This document shows positions 24,601 through 36,584 of a DNA stretch of 64,000 nucleotides, one piece after another. A program made the translations under genes and the position numbers. Under the pieces are notes generated by a model. The model worked only from the letters and a program-made list of their open reading frames with translations, was not told the DNA's origin and searched no databases. Within the stretch, counting starts at the first letter, position 1. Every line of letters starts with the position of its first letter. The DNA comes from Macquaria australasica (taxonomy: Eukaryota; Chordata; Actinopteri; Centrarchiformes; Percichthyidae). The DNA lies in NCBI GenBank assembly GCA_005408345.1, contig SEMN01000462.1, positions 356,067 through 420,066 of the forward strand, in the 5' to 3' direction.

Positions 24601-27600
24601 AACTCAGTGTGAAAACGGTCACATTGACACAAAGGGGGAACAGCCAGACTGAACTTTATGTCTAGGAGTCAACGTACCCGCTGATGATAATGCTGTCGTC
24701 AAACAAGTAGACTTTGATGTGCTGGACTCCGATGGTCTCGTTGAAGCGCTGAGGGACCAGCAGCCGCAGCAGCCCCCTCAGGTCTGGAGTGTGGTACAGA
24801 GACACCCGCATCTGAGAGGTGAAGCGCTGCAACAACGGCAGCAGCATGGTCCTCGAGTTAATCTGCCCTGCACGTAAAACATAACAAACAAGATGGAATC
24901 AGGATGATGAGGGTGGTGCTCAGTGCTAACCAGCAACAAAGAGATCTCACGGACAATACCAACAACCTCGTGAGCCGCGAGTGTAGTCCAGCAGTATGGA
25001 GACTCTTAGGTCAGGAGCATGACTGTTTTCCTGTGAGCGCTGCAGAGCTTCCTCCATACAGTCCACCTTAAAAACAAAGACAAATATCAAAACATGATTA
25101 AAAGAGTAATACACCGATTTCACATTGTTGGACTCACGATGGACAGGAGGATCAAAATCGATGCAGAAGAACCAGAGATATCGTCTTTTTTATTGCACGC
25201 ATTCTTCTTCCTCATCAAAACCAGGCACCTACATTACCCACAATGCAACTCAAGCTGCGAGCCTCAAGCAGAGATGAGGAGCAGGCTATAGAGGTCTGGT
25301 CAGCTCACTTCTTTCTAACTTCACAACCCGAGATTTTTTTTCACTTTCTAACTGGTAGCCTTCAGCGTCAACCGACGCGGACTCAAGTGACATCACTTGG
25401 GGCAGTTTATCAGATTTCGCGTAGCTCCCTCTGGAGCCACAAGAGGTTTTATACAACTATTTTCTCATTTTGTAAACTAAACGATTAATCAAGAAAAGAA
25501 TTGATGGATTAATCGCTAATGACAGTAGTCATTAGTTGCAGCTCTACTAATTTTGTCTGAATTTGGGATAAATTAAGACTAAGAAAACTAAAGAACATCG
25601 GCACCTGGGCTACAACTTCAAGCTGCTCTTTTCACTCCAGCAGAAAACTTCTGTCAAGGACATTTTACTTATAAAGTCTCACATTGTCACTTCTCACCTC
25701 ATGCCATCGTTCAGCAAACCACAAACTGAGGTTTGTATTACTATTTTTTTGTCAGCAGGTGACATTGATTGTCAGTTTTCAGCAGGTGTCATGTGTTTGT
25801 TCTTTGAAAGAGTCAGAGTTGGGTGGTTTTCAGGCTTAAAATAAGGTGCACTGGACTCTAAATGTTAAATTAAAGCTGGGCTTTAGTCTGTAGACCACAG
25901 TGGTTTCAGCTAAGACCACACAAAGTGGAACAGCACAACACTCATCTTAGTATCCTTGTTTTTTTATGCTGTCCTACTTGATGTGTATTTGTGAACGTTC
26001 CAAGATGGAGCCGCAAAACAAAGTAATAGATTAATGATTATTGACTAATTGGCAGCAGACAACGTTTATCAAACACCAGCAGCCTTTTATTATCTGTTTA
26101 CTGAGCGTGGGAAAAGCATGACTAACTCCTTTGTGCACAAAGAGGAAATGGTTGCTCTTTAGAGGGCACCACTGGTAGCGAGCGTGGAGTCTTGATTTGT
26201 GGAGAGCTTGGCATTTGTTCCCCACCTGATATCAAACGTATGTGTTTTTTTTACTTCAAATAAATTGTACATCTGGTGCCCAAATGCATTCATTATACGT
26301 CACTCCAGAGCGCCTGTTCACATGCCAGTAAAACATTTCTTCTTTCCGGTAGAGAGCTCTTTGGGGACGTCAGCACCACCAACGCTTGCAGCTCTGCTGG
26401 AGAGAAATGTGATCATGAGTTGGAGCTCTGGGGGACACTGAAGCAAAGAAGCAGACAATACATTTGCCCAAATGCTTACAACCTACAAGTCCGGGGAAAA
26501 AGGTTTGTTCTCTATTGCTTTGGACTAAATCTCAAGCACTTAGACTATGGGTTTCAAACTACTGGCCCAGAGGCCAGATCCGGCCTGCGAGACACTTTCA
26601 TTAGTCCCCCCACGTTTAGAATTTATTGTTATATCCAGCCTGCAAATTCATTTAAACTTTTTCCCCAGTCTTTTATTTGACAGTAGTCATTTAATTAGTA
26701 ATTTAATTGGAGCATTAAAATTGGTTATTTCAAATTTAATATTTAGCAAGCTGCGCCTAACTGCGAAATGCATTAACATTTTAGCTACCAACCAACAGCC
26801 CTCTGATTTACAGCGGACAGGAAAGGCTGACCTGGAGGACGGACAGTTTTAAAGAAAAGTGGACATCTGATTATCTTTTTATGGAGTTTAAATGTGACTG
26901 CTCCCTGTTTCGTCTGCAAGGAGAAAGCTGATGTTCTCCAGGAATACAGTCTCAAGCACTATTACTCTACTAAACATGCAGGTTAGGTAAGAGTGAGGAA
27001 AAGACAAGTTGCTCAGGTTCAGAGTGAAAATATATAGTTTGCAATGATTAAAAAAATAACAGGGATTATTTTAAACCCCAAGGAGAGAACAAAGTGGCCA
27101 GTGGCTCCTAGCTAATTTCAGTTTGATACCACTGATTTAGACCACATTCATCCTGTACTGTAATTATTTCTCTGTTATACGTTTTGTTTTATTTGTTTTT
27201 ATCCTTTAATGTTGTGTTTTAAATGTATTTCTTATTCATTTCTTTAAAAGAGTACTCCACCGATTTAGCATTGCACTTGTATAAAAACTGTGGGACTCAC
27301 GATGGACAGTTAAAAAAAGGATCGAACTCGATGCAGCAGAAGCAGAGATTTCTTCTTTTTTATTCCACGCATTCTTCTTCCTTGTCAAAACCTGGCACCT
27401 ACGTTACCCACAATGCAACTCAAACCAAGACAGTTCAGTCGGGAATCTGGGTTTGTTATGCTAATGTAGCCTCGAGCTTCTAGCCTCAAGCAGAGATGAG
27501 GAGCGGGCTGCAGAGGTCTGGTAACCTCACTTCCTTCTACTGATCTTTTTCATTTTCAAACTTGTAGTCTTCAGCTCCAGCCGAAATTGCCTCAAGTGGT

Positions 27601-30600
27601 ACACTTGAGGCAATTTATCAGATTTCGCATAGCTCCGTCTGGAGCCACAAAAGGCTTCATACAACTTGCAGCAGTACTCCCCAACACCCGCAAACAGACT
27701 TTGATGTGTAAAAATCGGCTCACTTATACAAAGCACCTTGAAATACATATGGTGTGCTTTGCTTTAGAATTTCAGATTGTTCTCATTGCCTGCACCTGCG
27801 CTTAAGTAAATACACTGTACAGGTGTGACTGTCAGTCAAGCACCTTTTGTGCCAAGCCTGGGATCGGGGTTGTGTTAGCAGATCCAGGCTTTAAGGTGAA
27901 TTCACACCTGCAGTTTCCATTCTACAGTCCAGACCGCAGGCCGTACTCACATTTTTGTACTGAATTGAGTTCAGTTCACTGTGTCCAATTACAAGCAAAC
28001 CTGGGCTTGAAAATAAAAATCACATGGACTCAGTGCACCTTATTGACTCAACATTTTTAGTAATCCATCATCCTGTGAGGTTACAGAGTTTGGCAGCCAC
28101 CACAGCTGATTCAAATGCTTTTAACTGTAATTAAGCATGTTTGACTTGTCTGTGCCGTTTTCTGTAATTCACCCTCTCCCTCTCTCTCTCAAGCCACTTT
28201 AAAAAAAACATGAAAAACGGCTGAATACGAGCATCAGTCCAGACTGTGGTTTGCTTTGGGTTAATGTTGTTATGCTAGGCTTTCCAAGCATGAAGAACAG
28301 CAGGCTATCACATGCCAACACTGGTCTCCTTATTCCCATAAACCCTTGCATTTTGGGGTCATTCCTTGTACTTGGCCTGGAGTACATTTTCATTCTGAAC
28401 AAACCACACCACGGTTCTCTTGGAAGACGACTCTGACTCACATTTTCTGGCATCTCTGACCAGTTATTTGGCACCAGCCTGTGTTTGGATGGCATTGTTC
28501 TCACCTGCCCAAAACTAAAAGACGTAAAAGTTTGCCTCTCTCACACACTCACACCCCCACATCCACACACGCCACTTTTCTCACCAGCTCCTGCTCCAGC
28601 TGACCTGTTCCCAGATACAATGAGGCCATCACCACCCGCCTCTTTGCAGTCTTGATGCGTGTCTGAAGTGAAGGAAAGAAAGAGAAACAAACAAACAAAC
28701 AAACAACAGTAAATGAATGTGAGAGTGTATGTGGGTGTCAGGAATCTGGTCACAAATGTCTTATACTAAGAAATGCTAAACTGAGGGTACATTCCCTGCA
28801 AACTAACCAGATTCATGTGGCCACCAGAGCACAGGTTTTGAGATTTCTGTCTCTGAGATTTCGGCCTCCATCCCAATACAATAGAGGTGAAGGAAATTTA
28901 GTTTATGGTGTTCACAGGTTTGAAAAAAAAGTTCCACAGAGCAGAAACAAAGTCCTGGTTACTCTGGATAATCTGCAGAACACTGTCTATAGTTTTCATA
29001 GGGACTATTTCTTCAATAGAAAGTAGTTCCAATGAAAACTGTTACCAGGGAGGTCTGTGAATTATCAACAGTAACCAGGACGTTGTTTCTAGTTTCTAGA
29101 TTGGTCAACTATAAAATGACAGAATATAGTGAAAAGCCCAAGGTGGCGTCTTCAGATTTCATATTCTTTTTGACCAACAGTCCAAAAACCAAATACATTC
29201 AGTTTACAGCGACATGAGAACAGAAAACAGCAGCAAACCATCACCAATGAAAAGCTGGAACTGGGTAATGTTGTATTTTCACTTGAAATCGACTTAAAGT
29301 TGTTAGTTGCCGATTCATTTCCTGGCAATCGACTAATTGCTTCAGATATTGTTTCTAGAAAGACATGCTATTGAATTAAATTTCATTTTTCAACAAAATT
29401 CCATTAATCTCCATTGTATTGAAGTGAAGATAGAAATCTCAAAACCTGGACCAAAATTATCTGCATGGCTTGATAACACTAAGGGTAAGTGAAAAGGTAT
29501 ATCTTTTGTAATTTGGGTGAACTGACCTTTTAAAGGAGTATGACATCCTTCACATTTTTGGAAAGCATGAAAATCCTCTAAATTAGAAATCTAGTTTTTC
29601 ACCAGACAGCACCCGAGGTCCTGTTGCATTTTTAAATTATATTTCATCCTGTTCATCTGTTACAAGTAAAAGTCATGCGTTCAAAATCTTAAGTAAAAGT
29701 ACAAAAGCATTAGCATCAAAATACACTTAAATACCAAAGTACCAAAAGTATAAGTACTCATTATACAGAATAGTCCATTTCAGAATCATATATATTACAT
29801 TACTGAATTACAATTATTGATGCATTAATGTGTTCATCACTTTAATGATGCAGCTGGTAAAGGTGGGGTTCATTTTAGTTACTTTATATACTGCTGGGTA
29901 TTTTAACCTATGATAATACATCATATTTTATTTGTTGATTATATTTTGTATTAATAATTTAAATCTGCAAAGTAACCAAAGTTATCAAATAAACATAGTG
30001 GAGTAAAAAGTAAAATATTTGCCTCTAAAATAGTACAAGTATAAAGTACAAGTACCTCAAAATTGTACTTGAGTACATTACTTAAGTAAATATACTAGAT
30101 TCCATCACTGTTAAATCCCTTTCATACGAAGAAAATTAATCACATGAATTAATTTCATTTTCGTGTTGCTTATGGTGCTACAAATGTTTTAGATGGCTCT
30201 GCATACACAAGGCATCATGATACAACACCAAACAACCAATTAGTGCCAAACAGGAAAGAATGAGCATGTGTGTGTGTGTGCGTGTGTCAAAAGAGATCCA
30301 TAAATACAACAATACAATGCCATTCACACAGAGCCTTCCCAGCTCCCGATGTTATGAAGTGTCAATGAAAAAGAAAACAATTACTTTTTGTGAATCACAC
30401 CGACTCACACACACCTCTGAAACAGGAATTTACCCACAAAAAAAATCCCATTTTATATAACACACATCATGACTCACATGAGCATTAAACGTTTTATATG
30501 TAGTATTTTTTAGACCTCACTATATACAGGGTGTATGTATATCTGGGGTCAAAAAAGGTCACAAAATCAAACACTTGAGAAATTCTTCCAAAATTAGCAT

Positions 30601-33600
30601 TAAAGCTGGGGTAGGCAAAATCTGTGCAACCTAGGCAAAACCTCAAAGACGCCCCATCAGCGCTTCACGGCCACAGGTCAGAGTGCCACAGGCTTCAGAG
30701 GCAGCTGCAACGCCGTCCAGCAGCGGGATGAGAGGCTAGTACACCGTACACACACACACCACTGTCCCCCGTCAAAAGTTATTCCCCACTGTTTGTCATC
30801 ATGCTTCTTTGCCACGTCGATACGAGCGCTGTGGCATCGAACATGAGCCGAATGAGCCCGAAGCTCCGTGTGGAGCCGGGATGTGTTGCTGTAGGCAAAG
30901 GAGGTATTGGAAATTTATCACAAGTTGCAGGATTTTCCACCACTGAATCAGGCTTTCACCGTCTGAAAGGACGTGTACGTGTGTCTGCATTTGTAGAACA
31001 GCCAATACAAACGCGCCGTCTCTCTGAAATGACTTGTGATTGGCTAAAGTCTCCCGTCACGGGCTAGATTTTCTGAATCCTAAAAACAGAGCCAAGAGGA
31101 GGAGCAGAAGTAGAGGTCTGCTCTCAGACCACTTGAATTACAACATGCTGAACAGTTATTATGGATTTTTTGGCCAATGACGCCATAACAATAGTGTCTA
31201 CCCAACCTTTAAGGAGCTCATTTCTTGTACGTATTAAGGCTTTGTACGAGGGAAGCTCTTGGCTGAATAGGCTAAAGTTAGAGGGCACATAAAAGGATTC
31301 CAATGTGGTGACACAAAGCAGGTGTGGGAAAGAAAACCAAAAATAAAACATCCAGTTTGTAACTCTGCCAGAGTTTTAATTCAAACTGTGAATTTGCTCC
31401 TCTCTTTACTGATTCAGATTAATGAAATGTGCAAGGGGACCAATTTGTATGATAGTTGTAAACAACTTTAAATACGTTTTAAGCAGGTTAGTTGTAACAT
31501 AGATATGTAGAGGAAACAAGTTACTTTAGAGCTGAACAATCAACTACTGTCAGCTGCAGTGTGCGACTCTGCCAACTCAAATCAATCAGTCGGCTGGGAA
31601 AATAATACTTCCTCAAATACCACAAGTACTTTCTCTGTCTCATTTGTTATCTGCCATTATGCACGCCTTAGTTTTCCTTTTGTTTTTGAATCAGTCCTTT
31701 GTAGCCGAACCAAACAGTTTGTTTTCACTGTGACACCGACCTTCATGGCCTGGTAAAACTGGTCAGGTGAGGTGAGAATGTGGATATGGGTTCCTGGCAC
31801 CCGGAAGGCGGGTACATGCTCTGCCATCCATCGGAAGTGGGTGCAGAGGCCGTCTGTGCCCTGAGCTCCAGCTGACCCCGTGGGCCTGGAGACACGTCGG
31901 GGGGCCGGGTCGGCTTCAGCCAGGAGGGGGGCCAGCAGCAGCACTGAGGACCTGGAGGAAACGTGTTGGTTCAGCTGAAAATTTAGCAACAATTTTCACT
32001 CATGTCCCAGTATATCTGCATTTTTAGAAGATAACAAGACACTGGAATAATTGGCGAGTACTAATTGTATTATTGGCAAATACTAATTGTATAATTGGCG
32101 AGTGCTAATTGTATAACGGGTGAGCGCTGGGTGATAATCTGATGTCATCATATATTGACGTTCAGTGGAAATGGATTGTGATTGCTTGTTATCATTTTAC
32201 AACCGTCTGTGGTCCAAATTAGTTACTCAAAGCAAATTGTTATTAAAAACGAACAAAATTAGTTTAGTTTTTGTAATACACAGACTCTCTCTGGCTTTTG
32301 TCACCAGCTTTTTATTGTTCCTCCTTAATTCTGTCCTAGGATTTGAGATACTACTATTTTACCAGGTAAAACAAAGTCAAGACAGATAGAATATGCCAAG
32401 GTTTAGATCAAATAGATTTGTTACCTCCCAGACAGACGTTTTTTCTATTTCTGTGTTTATTTCTTCCCTTTAAAAGTCTGCATGGAAATTCAGCTGAAAG
32501 TGTGGGTTGAAAATTTTCCAGAATAATTAATTCAGGAGAATTTGCAGGCCTCTATAGTGGAAAATGAGACACGTCTCTATGGATGTATCATGCTTTTAAT
32601 TTGTCTGGGCAGACTTCGTCAGACAAAACGCGTCGCTTGTGCTGTATATCACAGCAAAACAACAGTTTCTTAAATAATATGTTTTTGTGCTGTCTTGCAG
32701 CCGCCAGCAAATTCTCAAGTGTCAGATGTCAGAGCTTCCCACCAGCATATGAACACACCACTGCACGTAAATCGTCAGCCAAAGTGAACCAACTTCGAAC
32801 ACATAACATTACAGTCTGAGGTGACACCTGCCAAAGATTGTGCATTCAAACAAGGGCTGCAAATGCCAATTGTTTTCACCACTGATTTATCATTTTGTCA
32901 ATAAAATGTCAAAAAATAGCGAAGAACGCTAGTTACAATTTCCTACAGCTCAAATGTCTTGTTTTGTTCAACCAACAGTCAAAACCCCCAAAGATATTCA
33001 GTTTTTCAAGCTTTTTTGCTTAAAAATGGACTAAAACTAATAATTCTCTGTTGATCGATTAATCGCTACATTTAATCTTCAAGGTCACAGATCCATGAGA
33101 AGATTTAACAGTGTGCCTGGTTTTTCTTCCTCAGTGTCCTGAAATTCACCCCAACAAACCACAGCTCTTTTGTCTCTGCTATACACTCTCACAATTTGGT
33201 CTGACAGCGCAGCCACATTAAATAAAGACAGGGTGGAGTGTTAACCTCAGACATGTCTGTGACTCTGAGAGGCTGATTGTCAGAAATCATTCTACTAAAT
33301 TCCTTCATATTCATTACAACCAAGTTTCATCACACACATTCCCATGGTTTACATTTTGGTTTGGATTTGACCCACAAAAACCATCTACAAGAAGTCAGAG
33401 GAAACAAAAGTCACATTAAAACAGAAAACACAGCCCAGGGCTTCTTTCCAAAACCATTGTGCTGACTTAGAGCAAACACACAAAGGGGGACTTCCCTGTT
33501 GTTTGAGATCTGAGTCCTATCATAAACAAGCATATTCCTCAAAGAGTAATATGATCAAATAACTACAGTTACAGCAGTGCAGCTGACCCCAAAGCCTTTA

Positions 33601-35855
33601 CAATTTTCTTTAAGTGGTAAAAGATAAAGAGAGTGTGACAGGAGATAAGGAACACACTTTGAAATGATGTGACCACTGTTCCAGCAATATATAACCAACT
33701 ATTACCTCAAGCTATGGTGAAATAAAAGCCTCCATAAAGCAAAGTCAAAGTAGAAGGGTGGAGACAGAAGAAAGAAACACTCATCAACATATTGTAATAT
33801 GGTCTCTTTAGATGCCATTTTAATAGAGATTATTTTAGCAGTGTAGCACATTACGAAGAGCAGCGACTTCATGATTGTAGCTGAGATTAAGTTAACGTCC
33901 TTAGATTTAATGATGTTAGGGGCTAATTTAATAATGCGAGGCTAAAGCTAGTAAGTGCAATGAATAGAGGATATGTTTCCTTTGGTATGTGAATGCACCA
34001 CATCCCTCCTGATGTGAAGCATGTGATAGAAAAAAAAAATGCTGCCTGTCTTCCTCATAATTCCTCAGAATAAAAAAATTCCCTGACCAGGAACTCTTAT
34101 GATCTCCTTGCATCCTTAAATAATTTACATCCTCTTTGCTCTCAACTGACCTAGATTCATTTAGCAAACTGGAAAAGCAGGTTGTTATCTTCTTTTATAG
34201 TTCTTAAGATGTCGATACAAGCAATAATTCAATATTAATACAATCAAATTATAAATGCTACAAACATATTTTGCTTTGGTAATGAAAAGTAAGACAAGCA
34301 TAGGCACTACATGGCCAAATGTATGTGGACACCCAAACGTGATAGCTTAACATGTAATGGGCTTTAATCTGCTTCTGTAACAGTTTCATCTCTTCTGGGA
34401 AGGTGTTTCACAAGATGCTGGAGCCTGATTGCAGGGATCTTCTCCCATTCAGCTACAAGAGCATTAGTGAGGTCAGGCACAGATGTAGGCAGCGTTCCAG
34501 TTCATCCTCAAGGTGTTGGATGGTGTTGAGGTTAGTGATCTGTGCAGGCCAGTCAAGTTCTTCCACAAAACACATTTCTTTATGGACCTGGCTTTTGTGG
34601 CACTGTCATGTTGAAACAGAAAATACTGTCAAAAAATGCTGTAGCATTCAGATTTTTCCTAATTAGAACTAAGGGACCCACACCAGAAGCACATAAAATG
34701 ATGTGTCCACATACTTTTGGCCATATACTGTATCATACCATGATATTAGTGACATAAATAAGTATTTATAATTACTGTGATGCCAATATCAAATCCTACT
34801 TGTCGACACCATTAACAGGTTACACACATTTTGTAACTTTGCCTAAGTGTTGGAGGAGATGATGCAAGACGATTACAGTATGAGAAAAGAAAAGAAGGAT
34901 ATGTAGATAACACAGTCCTCTTTCAGGCTCCACGCCCGAACTAGTTTCCTTTTCATAAAACAGAGACATGACCCAGGAACTTCACGTCACACTAGTCTTA
35001 CCTCAGATATTGCCAAATAAACCACAAACAGCCGTCAGACTCTTCAGTGTTATGTTACATGTTGGTGATTAAAACAGTGTTGGTTCTCAACAGACCAAGG
35101 ATATTATTATTATTATTATTATTATTATGTGTGTTGGCTGGCTCACTGGGACAAAGCCGCCATTAATGCTATCAGTTACACCTGTGCTCCCTCTGCTACG
35201 ACAAGTCAAAGTGTCTGCTGAGAAGAAATGACCACCATCCGAGCTTGTTCCACGGAAGACAAAGGTGTTTTATATAAGTAATCACCCCGCCTGCTGCTTT
35301 GAATACGCCCAACCAGTCCCTGTTATTTAGCCGCAGGTGTGCTAATATCACCTGTGTAAGGAAACCCCGTGAACTGTGATGGGACCAGCATCAGAGGGGG
35401 TCAGGTTTCATCCGTGGTAAAAATGACTTGCATAACAAACGTGAAGGAGAACGTCATGTTACGGAAACTTTACTTCCCCTGAAGGTTGGCCACTAGTTTG
35501 CTAACCTGGCAGCTTCGGGGGAAGAAACGCGCTAATTTAACGCAAAATAAGCTACAAGTTGGCGGCTGAGAGCGTTAAAATACCGAGGACCGGCGTGTTG
35601 AAGATTTAGAGACGAAACAAGAGCAACGTAAGGGCATGGGCAGGAGAACGAACACTTCAGCAGGGAATCTTTACCTCCTGCTTTGTGCTGCGACACAAAT
35701 ACAACAACGGGATTGTATCGTCATGTCTGAGTCTCTTACCCTCCTCTTCTGTCCCGCGCGCGGAAGAGCCGGTCAGATACTCGGGTGAAAACCCCGGCTA
35801 CGGCCGGCGTGTACATGGACAACAGCAGCCTCCTCCAGGACATGGGAGCCGCCAT
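17092..35855 (-). CDS. pgs1: CDP-diacylglycerol--glycerol-3-phosphate 3-phosphatidyltransferase, mitochondrial
   Basis: PGS1 makes phosphatidylglycerophosphate from CDP-diacylglycerol and glycerol-3-phosphate, the committed step towards cardiolipin in mitochondria. Coding exons on the - strand: 35855-35740, 31951-31741, 28662-28585, 25066-24967, 24867-24678, 21985-21807, 20858-20659, 19307-19016, 17468-17320, 17211-17092. They total 1635 bases, or 544 residues (human about 556). The N-terminus (MAAPMSWRRLLLSMYTPAVA) is basic and hydrophobic, as expected for mitochondrial import. The first phospholipase-D motif is complete (H218-I-K220, D225). The second has H453-A-K455 but tyrosine at the aspartate position, and is followed by GSPNFGYRS, as in mammalian PGS1. 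The C-terminus, LVTPLIKNFF, is family-typical. An in-frame ATG at 35996 would add 47 residues; I prefer 35855 because it matches the family start. The donors of exons 4 (gttgtt) and 9 (gtcggc) are weak but phase-consistent. Confidence 0.95.
18820..18985 (-). repeat. hAT-like relic (family A) in pgs1 intron 8
   Basis: In reverse it reads agggctgcaactaacgatca ... attaatcgttg ... and contains the family words cacaatgtcccagagcccaaagtgacgtcttc and ccaaaacctaaagatatt. It starts about 30 bases from a pgs1 exon. Confidence 0.55.
20360..20460. repeat. Short tandem and inverted TTTATTAGTCAC repeats (pgs1 intron 7)
   Basis: The word GTGACTAATAAA occurs at about 20361, and its inverse TTTATTAGTCAC follows at about 20406 and 20427, with a variant (CTATTAGTCACATG) at about 20447. 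The spacing is about 20 bases. The inverted pair could form a hairpin. Confidence 0.6.
21579..21610. repeat. (CA)n microsatellite
   Basis: Sixteen CA units in pgs1 intron 6. A related (CACACC)n stretch lies at about 21759-21792. Confidence 0.9.
25085..25455. repeat. Interspersed repeat B, copy 1 (pgs1 intron 3)
   Basis: It is collinear with 27245-27670. Shared blocks: caccgattt, gactcacgatggacag, tcgatgcag, gcacgcattcttcttcctc, ggcacctacattacccacaa, gcctcaagcagagatgagg and tatcagatttcgcgtagctc. Both copies lie in the same orientation about 2.2 kb apart in one intron. Immediately after it (25450-25545) is the end of a family A relic. Confidence 0.7.
26546..27134 (+). mobile_element. hAT-superfamily transposon relic with a BED-like zinc-finger fragment
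   Basis: The left end TATGGGTTTCAAACT and the inverse of the right end CAGTGGTATCAAACT match as imperfect inverted repeats. The element is flanked by 8-base repeats ACTTAGAC (26538-26545) and ATTTAGAC (27135-27142) differing at one base; 8 bp is the hAT rule. Inside, at about 26900-26984 on the + strand, a short frame reads APCFVCKEKADVLQ, then SLKHYYSTKHAG. This is a C-x2-C ... H-x5-H finger like those in hAT transposases related to GTF2IRD2. The rest is decayed. Confidence 0.7.
27245..27670. repeat. Interspersed repeat B, copy 2 (pgs1 intron 3)
   Basis: This is the second copy of the block at 25085-25455, with the same order of shared words and a few extra segments (27425-27480). Near its end is the palindrome-like gcctcaagtggtacacttgaggc (27589-27611, 23 bases). 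Confidence 0.7.
28585..28662 (-). CDS. pgs1: pgs1 exon 3, listed separately because it is short and isolated
   Basis: The exon encodes TRIKTAKRRVVMASLYLGTG then QLEQEL, the first strand-loop of the N-terminal phospholipase-D fold. It is a phase-0 exon of 78 bases, with donor gtgaga and acceptor cacttcag on the - strand. The human protein has RVV(M/L)ASLYLGTGPLEQELVDC at this place, which fixes the junction with the next exon (VDCMEEALQR). Confidence 0.9.
29093..29348 (+). mobile_element. hAT-like relic (family A) with flanking duplication in pgs1 intron 2
   Basis: The relic contains the family words cccaaggtggcgtcttcaga, gaccaacagtccaaaaaccaaa and cagaaaacagcagcaaaccatc. It is bordered by TTGTTTCTAG at 29083-29092 and 29349-29358. 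If the duplication is the 8-bp core GTTTCTAG, this supports hAT membership of family A. The surrounding sequence (about 28800-29545) looks like a second miniature element that was the target. Confidence 0.6.
29655..30115. repeat. Dispersed repeat C (AAGTAAAAGTAC family), copy 1
   Basis: It is rich in aagtaaaagtac, aagtactcattatacagaat and ttgtacttgagtac words near both ends, with an A/T-rich core. Similar blocks occur at 36585-37060, 37455-37945 and 45670-45835. This looks like a common teleost miniature element. No coding content. Confidence 0.55.
30600..31212. mobile_element. TTAA-ended miniature element (613 bp) in pgs1 intron 2
   Basis: The left end TTAAAGCTGGGGTAGGCA (30600-30617) and the inverse of the right end TTAAAGGTTGGGTAGACA (31195-31212) agree at 15 of 18 bases. 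Both ends carry TTAA, the target of piggyBac and Kolobok elements. The core (about 30820-30900) is CpG-rich compared with its surroundings. Confidence 0.6.
32051..32116. repeat. 22-bp tandem repeat, three units (pgs1 intron 1)
   Basis: The units at 32051-32072, 32073-32094 and 32095-32116 have the pattern TTGGCRARTRCTAATTGTATWA. A degenerate fourth unit may follow at 32117. It lies about 100 bases upstream, in gene orientation, of pgs1 exon 2. Confidence 0.75.
32850..33070 (+). repeat. hAT-like relic (family A) in pgs1 intron 1
   Basis: It contains gggctgcaaatgcc, tgttcaaccaacagtcaaaa, cccaaagatattcagttt and, at the right end, gttgatcgattaatcgct, all shared with the other family A copies. 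Confidence 0.6.
34305..34732 (-). mobile_element. Tc1/mariner-like relic (pgs1 intron 1)
   Basis: The inverted ends are CACTACATGGCCAAATG and the inverse of TTTTGGCCATATACTGTA, with gtatgtggacac next to the left end and gtgtccacatac at the right. The interior matches, in reverse, the 3' transposase part of the better-preserved copy at 48195-48712 (for example tgcaggccagtcaagttcttcc and tttatggacctggc). It is internally deleted and has no intact frame. Confidence 0.7.
35104..35128. repeat. (ATT)n microsatellite
   Basis: Eight ATT units in pgs1 intron 1, just before a block (35140-35235) related to the miniature element at 4773-4990. Confidence 0.8.
35140..35235. repeat. Fragment of miniature element family D
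   Basis: The words gttacacctgtgctccctctgctacgacaagtcaaagtgtctgctg match the right part of the copy at 59985-60155 and the arms of the copy at 4773-4990. Confidence 0.5.
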
Positions 35856-36584
35856 TGCTGCAGCAGAGAGACTTTGAATAAACTTTATCGAGACAACCAC
35901 TTCACAGACACCCTGTACTGGGTGATGGAAAACGATAGCTTGGACTGCACTTAGCAACATATTAATTATTTTATTTTTACCTGCAACAACAAACAAATAA
36001 ATCAGATAAATAATATATTACTGGTTGTGTGTGTGTATCTATTTGTTTTCGGGGTGGTTTAAATGCCTTTAAATGACCTCTAGTGGTCAGTTTTGTAATG
36101 TTATATTAGTCAAATTTACCCTGAAACTACACTAAAAATCATTATTTGTACACAGCTCAGTAGAGACACACAGCATAGAGTGAGTACAAGCCCCGCGTGT
36201 TCCCCTGATTTATATATTCATGGCTTCCAAATGCATTTCTGGAGAACTTTGCCCTACATATTACCTTTCGAAGGAGTGACAACAGGTTTTCAGTCATGCA
36301 GCGCGGAGTATGTAGTGTATACAGGTGTTTGTTCCAGCAGACAGGTGGTTTCCTGTGGAATGAGACTCCTTGGCAGCGTTGATGCTGCTCGTGATACTGT
36401 AATGACACTATTTGTAGGGTAATAGTAGTAGTAGCATGGGATGAGCATGAATTACTAGTATTAATGTTATTATAGTCTTTATGTTGGTATTATAGTTTTA
36501 TAGTTATTTTATTGATGCTCATAAACAGAAAAAAAAAACCATCTTTCTTTTCTTGTATGGTATCTTCCTCTTTGATAGAGCAGG

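Noticed and set aside
35856..35996. Upstream in-frame ATG of pgs1 at 35996
   Set aside because: It adds 47 residues with no match to the family, and the downstream ATG gives a start like mammalian PGS1.
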